Below, one piece after another: positions 17,263-30,048 of a stretch of DNA of 64,000 bases; the stretch's first letter is position 1, and each line of letters opens with the position of its first letter. The notes beneath the pieces are model-generated. The model saw only the letters and a list, made by a program, of their open reading frames with translations, did no database searches and was not told where the DNA came from. The DNA lies in NCBI RefSeq assembly GCF_900103175.1, contig NZ_FNLF01000002.1, positions 124,001-188,000 on the forward strand. The letters are read 5' to 3'. Source of the stretch: Tsukamurella pulmonis (GTDB lineage: Bacteria; Actinomycetota; Actinomycetes; Mycobacteriales; Mycobacteriaceae). The position numbers and the translations under genes were made by a program.

Positions 17263-18458
17263 GCACTGATCGGGTCGTGATCGTCGGCGCAAGCCACGCC
17301 GGCGCACAGCTGGCGGCCAATTTGCGCAAGGAGAAGTGGGCTGGAGACATCCTGCTGATCGGCGACGAGGGCCGCCTGCCGTATCAGCGGCCGCCGCTGT
17401 CCAAGGCATACCTGGCCGGCGATTGCCATCTCGACGATGTCGCGATCCGAAGCCACCAGTTCTACGACAAGCAACGGATCCAGCTCGTCGACGGAACCGT
17501 AACCTCGATCGACCGTGCCGAACGAACCGTCACTCTCGGCAACAACGACGCGGTGTCCTACTCGAAGTTGGCCCTGTGCACCGGCGCTCGAGCTCGCGCA
17601 CTGCCCGTCCCTGGGGCCGATCTGCCGGGCGTGCACTATCTGCGCACCGCCACCGACGTCGAGGCCATCCGCGCCGCCGCGGTCCCGGGTTCGCGGGTCG
17701 TCATTGTCGGCGGCGGGTACATCGGCCTGGAGACAGCGGCCTCGCTTCGAACCCTGGGTGTCGAAGTGACCGTCCTGGAGGCGGCAGGACGCGTACTCGA
17801 ACGTGTCACGGCGCCCGTCGTGTCGGAATTCTTCGATCGAATTCACCGCGAGAAGGGTGTCGACGTACGGATCGACGCAATCGTCGAGGGGTTCCGCGGC
17901 GACAAACGAGTCGCCAGCGTTGTCCTCGCCGGTGGAGAAACGCTGGCCGCTGACCTGGTCATCGTCGGCGTCGGCGTCATTCCGAACACGGAGCTCGCAG
18001 CAGCTGCGGGCATCGACGTCGAAAACGGCATCCTCGTCGACGACCGCGCTCGTAGCAGCGATCCTGACATCGTCGCAGCCGGCGACTGCGCCAACCACCG
18101 AATCGAGCGGTACGGGAGACGTGTTCGTCTCGAGTGCGTGTCCGCAACAACCGAGCACGCCAAAATCGCGGCGGCCACAATCTGCGACAACACAACCGGT
18201 CGTGCCGCACTGCCGTGGTTCTGGTCCGACCAATACGACCTCAAACTCCAGATCGCCGGGCTCAACACCGGATACGACGAGGTGCTGGTCAGCGGCGACC
18301 CCGCCCATGGCCGCGACTTCACCTGCTACTATTTCTCCGCCGGAGAACTGATTGCAGCTGACTGCGTCAACAGACCCGCTGACTTCGTGAACGCCAAGCG
18401 CGCCATTGCACAACGAGCGCCGATCGTCAGGTCCGCATTGATCGGAGCGACCCCATGA
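17259..18458 (+). CDS. FAD-dependent NAD(P)H:ferredoxin reductase
   Basis: The 399-residue protein has two dinucleotide-binding motifs, VVIVGASHAGAQLAANLR at the N-terminus for FAD and VVIVGGGYIGLETAASL near residue 147 for NAD(P)H. The second FAD motif (DIVAAGDCAN) and a C-terminal reductase domain follow. This is the putidaredoxin-reductase family. The GTG start overlaps the P450 stop (GTGA), indicating translational coupling, and AAGCAGGAGA lies just upstream. It completes the electron chain NAD(P)H, reductase, ferredoxin, CYP153. Confidence 0.94.
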   Translation: MSTDRVVIVGASHAGAQLAANLRKEKWAGDILLIGDEGRLPYQRPPLSKAYLAGDCHLDDVAIRSHQFYDKQRIQLVDGTVTSIDRAERTVTLGNNDAVSYSKLALCTGARARALPVPGADLPGVHYLRTATDVEAIRAAAVPGSRVVIVGGGYIGLETAASLRTLGVEVTVLEAAGRVLERVTAPVVSEFFDRIHREKGVDVRIDAIVEGFRGDKRVASVVLAGGETLAADLVIVGVGVIPNTELAAAAGIDVENGILVDDRARSSDPDIVAAGDCANHRIERYGRRVRLECVSATTEHAKIAAATICDNTTGRAALPWFWSDQYDLKLQIAGLNTGYDEVLVSGDPAHGRDFTCYYFSAGELIAADCVNRPADFVNAKRAIAQRAPIVRSALIGATP

Positions 18459-19126
18459 CCACATCACCGACAAACGCGGTCAGCCCGGCGGCGCTGACGG
18501 GTTCACGCTTCCTCGACATCGAGCACGCCACCGTCGCGACCTTCACACGCGAAGCCGTCGGCAACGCGACCACCGACAAAGACAAAGCTCGCCGCCTGTT
18601 CACCGCGGTACGCGACGCCATCCGCTACGACCCGTACACCGTCTCCAACGACCCAGAGCATTACCGGGCCAGCCACGTAATCGAATCCGGACGTGGATAC
18701 TGCGTCCCCAAGGCCGTCGTGCTCACCGCCGCATTTCGCGCCGCCGGGATCCCAGCGCGGTTCGGCTTCGCCGACGTCCGTAACCACCTCCAAACGGGCA
18801 CCCTACGTGAGCTGATGGGAACCGACGTCTTCGTCTATCACGGGTACAGCCACGTCTACATCGACGGACGGTGGCTCAAGGCAACACCCGCGTTCAACTC
18901 GGAACTGTGCGCACGGTTCGGAGTTGCCCCGATCGACTTCACCGGCGACAGCGACGCGTTGCTCCACGCTCACTCCGCGGACGGCTCAACACACATGGAG
19001 TACGTCCGCGAAAGAGGTACGTACAACGACCTGCCTCTCGACAACATCCTGGCGGCTCTCAAACAGGCCTATGGCCCTCTGATATTCACGCAGCGTGCGA
19101 CGCCACTAGATGCATTCCACGCCTAA
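18455..19126 (+). CDS. Transglutaminase-like cysteine protein in the CYP153 operon
   Basis: The 223-residue protein has a transglutaminase-like core: Cys83 in GRGYCVPKAVVL, followed by AAFRAAGIPARFGF, and His133 in YSHVYIDGRW. In the canonical triad an Asp would come next, but the sequence reads KATPAFN, so the third residue is not evident; this is seen in some transglutaminase-like families. Its ATG overlaps the reductase stop (ATGA), so it is translated with the P450 operon. Proteins of this fold cleave or form amide or ester bonds through a thioacyl enzyme. Its role beside an alkane hydroxylase is not established; acyl transfer or hydrolysis of an oxidised product is a reasonable idea. Confidence 0.85.
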   Translation: MTTSPTNAVSPAALTGSRFLDIEHATVATFTREAVGNATTDKDKARRLFTAVRDAIRYDPYTVSNDPEHYRASHVIESGRGYCVPKAVVLTAAFRAAGIPARFGFADVRNHLQTGTLRELMGTDVFVYHGYSHVYIDGRWLKATPAFNSELCARFGVAPIDFTGDSDALLHAHSADGSTHMEYVRERGTYNDLPLDNILAALKQAYGPLIFTQRATPLDAFHA

Positions 19127-19200
19127 CCCGACCTGCCTCAGTCGTCGGCCGGCAATCGACTCTACGAACAAGATCCGCACCGCCTCAACACAGGAGACTC

Positions 19201-20259
19201 GTGTCAGTGTCCGGCCCCTCGATGATCGACCCCTACCCGCACCGAATGGGCGGCCACTGTGGGTCCGGTGCGATGCGAGACCTCATGGAGTGGACCGGGC
19301 TCGGTTTCGACGGCCCACCCGATGAGGGCCTCGTCTTTGCCCTCGGCGGAGCCCTCTCCCTCACCTACATTCGATCAAGCGCGCTGATGCCACCCGTGTA
19401 CTTGGTCGGACGAGGACCTGATTTTGAGGTGGACCTCCCCCGCCGTCTGGGCGGCACCGTCGAGGTGCTTGCCACCGACGACCCGGCCGAGGGTTGGGAG
19501 AACCTTCGTGGCGAGATCGATCAGGGCCGCCCTGCACTGGTCTGGGCGGAGATCGCAGAACTCCCCTATCTGCGGGTCCAGTTGCGCATGAGCCGCCACG
19601 ACATCGTGGTAGTCGGCTACGACGAGACGCAAGGCATCGCGTACATCGCCGACAACGATCGCGAAGATCTTCAACGCGTCCCACTGGACGCACTCGCACG
19701 CGCGCGCCGCTCGACCTCCTTCCCGGAGCCAACCCGACACACGCAGTTTCGTATCAATTGGCCACAGACGCCGCCTTCAATTATCGAGGTGGCCGCACAG
19801 GCATTCGCGCAATCCGCAGCGAGCCTGAGCACCCCAGGCGCATCGACGATCGCCGGGCCCGCAGAACATGGGTCACACGGCCTCGACGCGGCCAGCGCTC
19901 TCGCATCCGACGTCTGCAGCTGGGGAGCCCTGTCCACCGACGACCTCGAGATGCACTTATTCAGCCTCGGCGCCTTCATCGAGAAAGCGGGGACCGGCGG
20001 TGGCCTCTTCCGCCGACTGCTGGCACAGGGCTGCGATGAAATCGCACGCCTCACCGGCGATCACGCAACCGCCATCCTTGCAGCCAACGCCCACCATGCG
20101 GCGACATCCTGGACTGCAGTCGCACGCGCAGCAGTACAGAAGGATCACGCCTCATCCGAGCGGCTCCGATCCGTCACAACCCTCGCGGCAGCTCTACCCG
20201 AGGCGGAAGCGACTCTGGAGGCGTCACTGCGAAAGGCCGCAGCATCCTTGTCAGGCTAA
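19201..20259 (+). CDS. BtrH N-terminal domain and DUF4872 protein
   Basis: The 352-residue protein starts at GTG 19201 with AGGAG at 19192-19196. The N-terminal half matches the BtrH_N pattern: MGGHCGSGAMRDL (Cys20), then EGLVFALGGALSLTYI and VYLVGRGPDFE. The C-terminal half corresponds to DUF4872 (RIARLTGDHATA-like helices). BtrH of the butirosin pathway transfers an acyl group from an acyl carrier protein to an aminoglycoside; the fold resembles cysteine peptidases. The gene follows the transglutaminase-like gene by 74 bp and probably ends the CYP153 operon. An acyltransfer step acting on an oxidised fatty acyl group is inferred, not shown. Confidence 0.82.
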   Translation: MSVSGPSMIDPYPHRMGGHCGSGAMRDLMEWTGLGFDGPPDEGLVFALGGALSLTYIRSSALMPPVYLVGRGPDFEVDLPRRLGGTVEVLATDDPAEGWENLRGEIDQGRPALVWAEIAELPYLRVQLRMSRHDIVVVGYDETQGIAYIADNDREDLQRVPLDALARARRSTSFPEPTRHTQFRINWPQTPPSIIEVAAQAFAQSAASLSTPGASTIAGPAEHGSHGLDAASALASDVCSWGALSTDDLEMHLFSLGAFIEKAGTGGGLFRRLLAQGCDEIARLTGDHATAILAANAHHAATSWTAVARAAVQKDHASSERLRSVTTLAAALPEAEATLEASLRKAAASLSG

Positions 20260-20268
20260 CCGGGCCAG

Positions 20269-20285
20269 TCGCGGGAAGTCCGCGA
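20269..20285 (+). terminator. Short hairpin after the CYP153/BtrH operon
   Basis: TCGCGG (20269-20274) pairs with CCGCGA (20280-20285) across a five-base loop, ten bases after the BtrH-like stop codon. There is no T-run, so termination is only likely from position. Confidence 0.35.
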
Positions 20286-20837
20286 GTAGGGCGCTAAGCA
20301 GGGCCGCCGCGTTCACACAACGCACGCAGGAGCACCACCGTGAGCAGGACGCCGGTTCCCGCTCACCTGGGTCCTGATCCGTCGTGGCGATCTGTCGACA
20401 CGCTGCGAGCCATCGCCGTCGACGCCATAGACGGTGCGTCGGGGCGATGCGACGGACGACTGGCGGATCCGGTCGTACAAGTCCCCCATCGTGGACCGCG
20501 GCCGACGAGGCCGATGGCCAGGTGATGCTCGAACACGGCCTCGAGGGGCGTGGTTGCCAAGCGCCTGTCCTCGCGCTCTTACCGGCCCGGTGAGCGCTCC
20601 CCCCGACTGGATCAAGCAACCGTTGCGGGTCAGCGCAACGGTTGTGGTCCCCGGGGTGGATCGGGACACCGGGAGATCTCGAATCACTGCTCGCTCGCAG
20701 CAGTACACCCCGCCAGCGGGTGGCTATGTCAAGTTGGTCTGGCTCCAACCAGGGCGGTGTGATTTGGCCCCGACTGTAGGCGGGTGGCCGCGTTTGGTCG
20801 TAGGTTCGTGGATGTGGATGGGGAGGATGATCTGCAG
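20286..20837. other. Low-coding stretch, probably remnant DNA
   Basis: This 552-bp stretch has no open frame with convincing codon use or a recognisable product. The only ribosome-binding-site-led frame (GTG 20340, 61 residues, AGGAG upstream) shows no family features. It contains a perfect inverted repeat at 20617-20644. It lies between the end of the metabolic operon and a broken small frame. Confidence 0.5.
20617..20644. repeat. Perfect 11-bp inverted repeat with 6-base loop
   Basis: CAACCGTTGCG (20617-20627) and CGCAACGGTTG (20634-20644) pair perfectly around GGTCAG. No T-run follows. It could be a terminator hairpin, a recombination site or an end of a lost mobile element. Confidence 0.65.
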
Positions 20838-21087
20838 ATGCCTTCTCGGCGGACGGTCGTTGTCCCGTCAGGGTGGGATCGGGCTTCGGTGTGCGCGTAT
20901 GCCGAGCATGTGATCGCTCGGGATACCGGGGCTTAGCAGTCATCTGTGGGTGCGGGTGAAGTTGCTTGAGGAGCAGCAGCTCGAGGATCTGACGTCGCGG
21001 TGGTCGGTGTCGTATGTGGTTCACCGGCACCGCAAGGCGTTGTCGATTGTCACCGATCCGACACAGTCAGGCCCGAGGGCGCCCTAA
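20838..21087 (+). pseudogene. Frameshifted remnant of a small unknown gene
   Basis: ATG 20838, after GGGAGGATGATC, opens a frame (MPSRRTVVVPSGWDRASVCA...) that stops at 20934-20936. The next frame continues at once with protein-like sequence (LWVRVKLLEEQQLEDLTSRW, then VVHRHRKALSIVTD) and stops at 21085-21087. The two parts together would make a protein of about 80 residues, so a single frameshift near 20930 is the simplest reading. No family is recognised. It may be debris from insertion at the island edge. Confidence 0.35.
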
Positions 21088-21597
21088 CTTGGTTGTGGTG
21101 GTGTCGGCTGCGAGGGGATCGGTAGAGGCGGTGTTCGCCGTCTGAGTATCACGGGCATCGTCGTGGATGGCGCGCATGGGAGGATCGGTTTTGAGGCTGA
21201 TTCCTCCACTGAGTAGCGGTGCGATATCGAGTGCTCTGACTAGGTTTTATGCGCTCTGGCAGATCAGGGCCTGTGAAGCGGCGGGGAGGACTTGGAGGTG
21301 TTCGCGGAGCACCGTCGACAAAACGCGGTGAAGACACAGAGCGCGGCGTCCAGGAACGCCTCACGTCGGCTTCGTCGGCGAACGTCGGCCTCCACACATC
21401 GATACGTACGCTGCGTCGGAGCCATGACGCCACAATAGTCACCCCGCGCACCCGCCACCATCACGGACTCGCCGGACCAGCCTCATGGCCAGTCAAGCAT
21501 TTCGTCATCTGCTGGACCTCCCAACGCTCAGAACCCCCGGGGCCGGCGATCCGGGGGGGGCTCCTAGCTGACAGCAGTCAGAAACTCATCATATCTG
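21088..21597. other. Intergenic region at the island boundary
   Basis: No convincing gene is seen in these 510 bases. One minus-strand frame (21264-21464) has a weak TetR-like beginning (REAFLDAALCVF) but degenerates at once. The region separates accessory DNA from the tRNA genes and may hold the attachment site of an integrated element. Confidence 0.45.
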
Positions 21598-21670
21598 TGG
21601 AGGCTAGGGGATTCGAACCCCTGACCCTCGCCTTGCAAAGGCGATGCTCTACCAACTGAGCTAAGCCCCC
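21598..21670 (-). tRNA. tRNA-Ala (anticodon TGC), intact
   Basis: On the minus strand the sequence begins GGGGGCTTAGCTCAG and folds as a complete cloverleaf. The acceptor stem GGGGGCT/AGCCTCC has one G-T pair, the anticodon loop is TTTGCAA and the T-loop TTCGAAT; A is the discriminator base. CCA is not encoded. Its 3' end faces the accessory island. Confidence 0.95.
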
Positions 21671-21784
21671 GTGTGTGGTTGTGCACCCGCTGCTGGGCAC
21701 CGTCCCACCGCCAAACTACGACCTCGTGACGGACATGTCCACCACAGCATCCCTGCTGGTCAACCCCTTACCAAGCCTGTCAGC

Positions 21785-21854
21785 TGGAGATAAGACACGA
21801 ACTCCTGACATCCGCCTTGCAAAGGCGGCGCTCTACCAACTGAGCTAAGGCCCC
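21785..21854 (-). pseudogene. Degenerate tRNA-Ala (TGC)
   Basis: The 5' two thirds (GGGGCCTTAGCTCAGTTGG and an anticodon stem CCGCC-TTTGCAA-GGCGG) are perfect for tRNA-Ala. The T-arm has a mismatch and the 3' half of the acceptor stem (CTTATCTCCA) no longer pairs with GGGGCCT, so the RNA should not be functional. It sits where mycobacteria have the tRNA-Ala that follows tRNA-Ile. Confidence 0.8.
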
Positions 21855-21865
21855 GGGACGGGGTG

Positions 21866-21942
21866 TGGTGGGCCTAGGAGGACTTGAACCTCCGACCTCT
21901 TCGTTATCAGCGAAGCGCTCTAACCGCCTGAGCTATAGGCCC
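21866..21942 (-). tRNA. tRNA-Ile (anticodon GAT)
   Basis: The minus-strand sequence GGGCCTATAGCTCAGGCGG starts a full cloverleaf with anticodon loop CTGATAA, acceptor pairing GGGCCTA/TAGGCCC and an encoded CCA at 21868-21866. The tRNA body is 21869-21942. It lies downstream of the DUF3566 gene, as in other Mycobacteriales. Confidence 0.96.
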
Positions 21943-21995
21943 GTGAACCGAGGTGGAACATTACCAGCGCACCTCGAGTTCTACAAAACAGCTGG

Positions 21996-22721
21996 TCAAT
22001 CCCTATCGGCGAGGGTCACCTCGACGCCGCCGACCAGGTCGGCGCAGAGGTTGTAGATGAACGCGCCCACGGTGGCGAGCGCGGTCAGCAGGATCACGTT
22101 CGCCAGGCCGGCGAGGCCGGCGTAGGTGAACACGTTGCCCGCCGTCAGCAGGCTGACGCCGGCCTGCTCGTTGGTGAGCGTCTGGAAGCTGTCGTTGATC
22201 TTGCTCCACACGCCCATGCCGCTGAGCACGATGTACAGCACGCCGACGGCGATCATCCACACGAAGAACAGCACCACGGAGATCACGCCGGAGATCTTGA
22301 ACGTGGTCCACGGGTCGATGCTGCGCAGCTGCATGCCCGCGCGCACCGGACCGGCCGCGGCTTGCGTCTTCACACCCGCCGCACGCGCGGGCGTGCCGCC
22401 CACGGTGTGCAGGTTCGACGGTGCCGCCTCCCCCGCCGGGGCGGGCTCGGCCTTCTCCGCCGGCGCCGACGCCGGGGCCGGGTCCGGCGTCGCCGAGGCC
22501 TGCGCGGGCATCGGCGACGTCGGGGCGGCCGCGGGAGCGACGTGATGGATCTTGTCCAGGTCGGGCAGGTTCTTCGGCAGCTCGTCGCGCTCGACGCCCT
22601 CGGTGGGGGCGTCGATCACGCGGCCGACGTCGGTGTCGCGTCGCGGGATGCGGACGGGCTGCCGGCCCGCCTCCGGTCCGGACTCCGGCGACTGGCCGGA
22701 ACCGGTTCCAGGGGTACTCAC
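21996..22721 (-). CDS. DUF3566 membrane protein (Rv0007-like)
   Basis: The 241-residue protein has a disordered Pro/Ala-rich cytoplasmic N-terminus (1-125) and a DUF3566 domain with two membrane helices ([20 protein letters not shown] and [20 protein letters not shown]). The order gyrA, DUF3566, tRNA-Ile, tRNA-Ala is conserved in mycobacteria, where the homologue is Rv0007. The function is not established; a role in membrane or cell-division organisation has been proposed. It starts 28 bp after the gyrA stop, so cotranscription is likely. Confidence 0.92.
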   Translation of the reverse strand: MSTPGTGSGQSPESGPEAGRQPVRIPRRDTDVGRVIDAPTEGVERDELPKNLPDLDKIHHVAPAAAPTSPMPAQASATPDPAPASAPAEKAEPAPAGEAAPSNLHTVGGTPARAAGVKTQAAAGPVRAGMQLRSIDPWTTFKISGVISVVLFFVWMIAVGVLYIVLSGMGVWSKINDSFQTLTNEQAGVSLLTAGNVFTYAGLAGLANVILLTALATVGAFIYNLCADLVGGVEVTLADRD

Positions 22722-22748
22722 ATGCGCTCCTTCGTGCTTCGCGGCGGC

Positions 22749-25250
<2,502 letters not shown>

Positions 25251-25287
25251 TTCAAGTCCTTCAGTTCATCGGTTCGACGGTGCGCGG

Positions 25288-25307
25288 CCCCGCCCCGAGG
25301 GGCGGGG
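25288..25307 (-). terminator. GC-rich hairpin between gyrB and gyrA
   Basis: CCCCGCCCC and GGGGCGGGG lie 2 bases apart (at least 8 pairs with a 4-base loop) just after the gyrB stop. There is no T-run, so partial termination or mRNA protection is more likely than full termination. Confidence 0.45.
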
Positions 25308-25315
25308 TGTCCCGG

Positions 25316-27511
<2,196 letters not shown>

Positions 27512-27656
27512 TCACGACGATGAATGCGTTTGCCACGCCCTCATCGCGTCGCAGGCGCGATCAACCTCGTTTCGGTCGATTCAGTCCGAACCGCAAGCCG
27601 ACGCGCACACGGCGACGCTGGGGCATGAACCGGCATTCGATCGTAGAGTCGGAGGC

Positions 27657-28112
27657 ATGGATCACGCCGCGATCGACGACTACCTCGCGCGGTACGCGCA
27701 GACGCTCGCCCGCTTCGACGCGACGGCCGCCGCCGGCCTCTGGGCGGAGCCCGGGATGATCGTCGACGACCGCTTCTCCGGCGTCCTCGACGACCGCGCC
27801 GCCATGGCCCGCGGGCTCGAGCGGTCCTACCCGCTCTACCGCGCGTTGGGGCTGGCGTCGGTGGGCCACGAGCTCCTGGACACCACGTTCCTCACCGGCG
27901 CGATCGCGCTGGTCCACGTGCGCTGGCTCTTCCGCGACGCGGAGGGTGCACCGCTCACCGACAGCACGGCGTACTACATCGTGCGGGAGGAGGACGACGG
28001 GCTGCACGCCTGCGTCTGCGTGCAGGTGGACGACGCCGCGAAGCTGCAGGCCCTGGCCGCCGCGCGCGGCGTGGACCTCGCACAGTTCCTGCCGGACGGC
28101 CCGCTGGCCTAG
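27657..28112 (+). CDS. NTF2/SnoaL-like hypothetical protein
   Basis: The 151-residue protein has the length and pattern of an NTF2-like fold: an N-terminal helix pair ([20 protein letters not shown]), [23 protein letters not shown], and C-terminal strands with [12 protein letters not shown] and [18 protein letters not shown]. Such proteins are small-molecule-binding or enzyme-like; no substrate is indicated. ATG 27657 is very close to GGAGG, so the true ribosome-binding site is unclear. It is on the opposite strand from the gyr genes and its stop overlaps the dciA stop by 3 bp, an insertion of uncertain origin between gyrB and dciA. Confidence 0.75.
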   Translation: MDHAAIDDYLARYAQTLARFDATAAAGLWAEPGMIVDDRFSGVLDDRAAMARGLERSYPLYRALGLASVGHELLDTTFLTGAIALVHVRWLFRDAEGAPLTDSTAYYIVREEDDGLHACVCVQVDDAAKLQALAAARGVDLAQFLPDGPLA

Positions 28113-28651
28113 CCGTAGGTGTCCCGCGGGCCGCGCCCCGGGACGTGCAGCGGACCCTTGCGCCAGCTGGGCGCACTCGGCCCGGTGATGTTCAGGGACG
28201 TGACCACGCCCTGGCCCACGGCCGCGTTGATCTTCGCCAGCAGCTGCGACTGCATGAGGCGCAGCTGCGTGGCCCACGCCGTCGATTCGGCGCTCACGTA
28301 CAGCACCTTCTCCCGCAGGCTCACCGCGCGCGCGTGCGCCGCCACATCGGCCCCGACGACGGTGTCCCAGCACCCCAGGACCGTGCCCTCGCTGACCTTC
28401 GTATCCCACCCGCGGGCCTTGGCGATGCCGCCGATGAGGGCGCCGAAGGCCTGCGGATCGCGGTTGTCCGGCGACGGTCCGCTCCACTTCTTCGAGCCGC
28501 TGCGCAGCCGGCGGACGCCGCCGGTCATGGGCTCGGAGCGGCCCTGACCCACCGACTTGCCCGCCGCCTTCGCGGCCGCGCGCGCCTCCTCGAGGGCCCG
28601 CCGCGCGATGTCGGAACCGTGCAGCCGGCCGTCCTCGTTCTGCCCGGTCAT
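28109..28651 (-). CDS. dciA: DciA-like DUF721 protein (helicase-loading associated)
   Basis: The 180-residue protein has the DUF721 (DciA) domain in its C-terminal half ([15 protein letters not shown], then [19 protein letters not shown] and [16 protein letters not shown]), preceded by a basic N-terminal extension. DciA loads or helps the replicative helicase DnaB in bacteria without DnaC, and in mycobacteria it sits between recF and gyrB. ATG 28651 has GGAGGTGTC just upstream. Here the neighbouring recF is displaced by about 4.4 kb of inserted genes. Confidence 0.93.
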   Translation of the reverse strand: MTGQNEDGRLHGSDIARRALEEARAAAKAAGKSVGQGRSEPMTGGVRRLRSGSKKWSGPSPDNRDPQAFGALIGGIAKARGWDTKVSEGTVLGCWDTVVGADVAAHARAVSLREKVLYVSAESTAWATQLRLMQSQLLAKINAAVGQGVVTSLNITGPSAPSWRKGPLHVPGRGPRDTYG

Positions 28652-28687
28652 GACACCTCCTTGCGCCCGCAATACCTGATGTTCAGG

Positions 28688-29530
28688 CTACTCCTCACCA
28701 CCGACACGTTCCCGGCCGAACGGCGCGTCGAAGACGTCCGGTGCGGCCAGTGCCTCCAGCAGGCCCCGGGCGCGCGCCTCGTCCCACTCCCCCGTGTCCG
28801 ACGGGGTCGCGGCGCCGTCCGCCAGCAGCGCGTAGCCCCGGCCGGGCGAGGCTCCCGCCGCGCCCGTCCGCCCGCCGAGGACGTATCCGCGCATCAGGGC
28901 CAGGCCGACCGTCGCCAGTTCCCGGTAGGGGACGGTGCTGGTGAAACCGAACAGCTCGAAGAGGCGGCGGTAGTTCGTCTCGAGCCGATCCGTCACCGCC
29001 GCCTCGGCGCGCTCGACGGCGGCCACGACGCGCTCGCGCTGCGTCCCCTCCGGCAACGTCGGCACGGCCACCGCGAGCGTCAGGTACAGCCGCCACCGGC
29101 GGTTCTCATTCCGGTCGGCGAGCAGATCGTCGTCCGCCGAGGCGGTCACGGCCCGCACCAGCGCGGCGCGCCGGTCCGCCACGGTGCGCAGCGCCCCCGC
29201 GTCGTTCCCGACCGCGTCCCGCAACACCGCCGTCGCCCGCGCCCCCCGGGTCGACGCGACCGGCAGCGCCTCCTCGGCGAGCGCGGCGAGGACGTCGGCC
29301 AGGAAGTCCTCGCGCTGCGCCCAGCAGCGGTAGGCGGCGGTCCGGGAGACATCGGCCTCGCGCACGGCGTCCTCGAGCCGCACGTGGTCGAGCCCGTTGC
29401 CCGGTCCTTCGTCCAGGACCCGGGCGACGGCGCGGGCGAGGACGCGGCGCCGCGTCTCCTCCAGCGCGAGCCGCGGCCGCCTCGGGGTGGACCCCGATTT
29501 TGGTACTCGGGGTTCCATACTCTTGCTCAT
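28688..29530 (-). CDS. TetR-family transcriptional regulator
   Basis: The TetR HTH is visible (RRRVLARAVARVLDEGPGNG, then VREADVSRTAAYRCWAQREDF), followed by a long helical ligand domain (about 190 residues). The frame is open from 29575; ATG 29530 or 29518 are likely starts, with no clear ribosome-binding site. It is divergent from a small membrane protein gene. Three TGGTAC-type sites occupy the shared promoter (29500-29574), one of them overlapping its 5' end, so it probably represses itself and the divergent gene. Confidence 0.83.
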   Translation of the reverse strand: MSKSMEPRVPKSGSTPRRPRLALEETRRRVLARAVARVLDEGPGNGLDHVRLEDAVREADVSRTAAYRCWAQREDFLADVLAALAEEALPVASTRGARATAVLRDAVGNDAGALRTVADRRAALVRAVTASADDDLLADRNENRRWRLYLTLAVAVPTLPEGTQRERVVAAVERAEAAVTDRLETNYRRLFELFGFTSTVPYRELATVGLALMRGYVLGGRTGAAGASPGRGYALLADGAATPSDTGEWDEARARGLLEALAAPDVFDAPFGRERVGGEE

Positions 29531-29574
29531 GTGCATATGGTACGTGGTGTACCAACTTGGTACTCCGTGTTCCA
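29500..29574. promoter_or_regulatory. Operator cluster of the divergent TetR gene
   Basis: Two direct repeats of 18 bp, TTGGTACTCGGGGTTCCA (29500-29517) and TTGGTACTCCGTGTTCCA (29557-29574), match at 16 positions. Between them is the palindrome TGGTACGTGGTGTACCA (29538-29554), with 6-bp arms and a 5-base spacer. All share TGGTAC, as expected for cooperative TetR-type binding. Confidence 0.7.
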
Positions 29575-29586
29575 AAGGAGACGATC

Positions 29587-30048
29587 ATGGCTCATCCGAC
29601 CCTCGCACGCCCGGCACCGTCGACCGGCACCGAGCGCACCGTGCTCGCGTACGGCCTCGGCGCCGCAGCCACCGCAGCCGGACTCGGGTACGCGCTCGCC
29701 GACGGGTTCGCCCTCGGCGGGCTCGAGCGGCACCTGCACGCGCTGTACGACCCCGTCGGGAAGTACGGCGAGAGCGCGCCGCTGTACGGCTACCTCGTGG
29801 TGGTCGGCGTCGTCGGGCTGCTCTGCTGGTGGGCGAACCTGCGGTGGGCGCGCCGGCGCGCGGCGACCGCCCGGCGCCGGGGTGCCCTCACCCTGGGCCT
29901 CGCGGCGATCCCCGTCCTGGCGCCGGTGTTCCTGCAGGAGTACGGGCAGCCGGTGATCCCGCTGTCGCTGGCGGCCGGCTACCTGGTGGCGTGGTCGTGC
30001 GGACTGCTCGGGGTGCTCCTGCTCCGCAGGCCCGGCAGCACGATCTGA
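29587..30048 (+). CDS. Small integral membrane protein (153 residues)
   Basis: About four membrane helices are predicted (VLAYGLGAAATAAGLGYALA, LYGYLVVVGVVGLLCWW, TLGLAAIPVLAPVFL, LSLAAGYLVAWSCGLLGVLL). AAAGGAG lies seven bases before ATG 29587. No family is recognised with certainty; small membrane proteins under divergent TetR control are common with drug or solvent responses. The last 70 bp overlap the 3' end of the convergent MFS gene, so the two transcripts are antisense at their ends. Confidence 0.75.
   Translation: MAHPTLARPAPSTGTERTVLAYGLGAAATAAGLGYALADGFALGGLERHLHALYDPVGKYGESAPLYGYLVVVGVVGLLCWWANLRWARRRAATARRRGALTLGLAAIPVLAPVFLQEYGQPVIPLSLAAGYLVAWSCGLLGVLLLRRPGSTI

Noticed and set aside
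21264-21464. A minus-strand frame with a TetR-like start
   Set aside because: Only about 15 residues resemble TetR; the rest is degenerate and too short for a gene.
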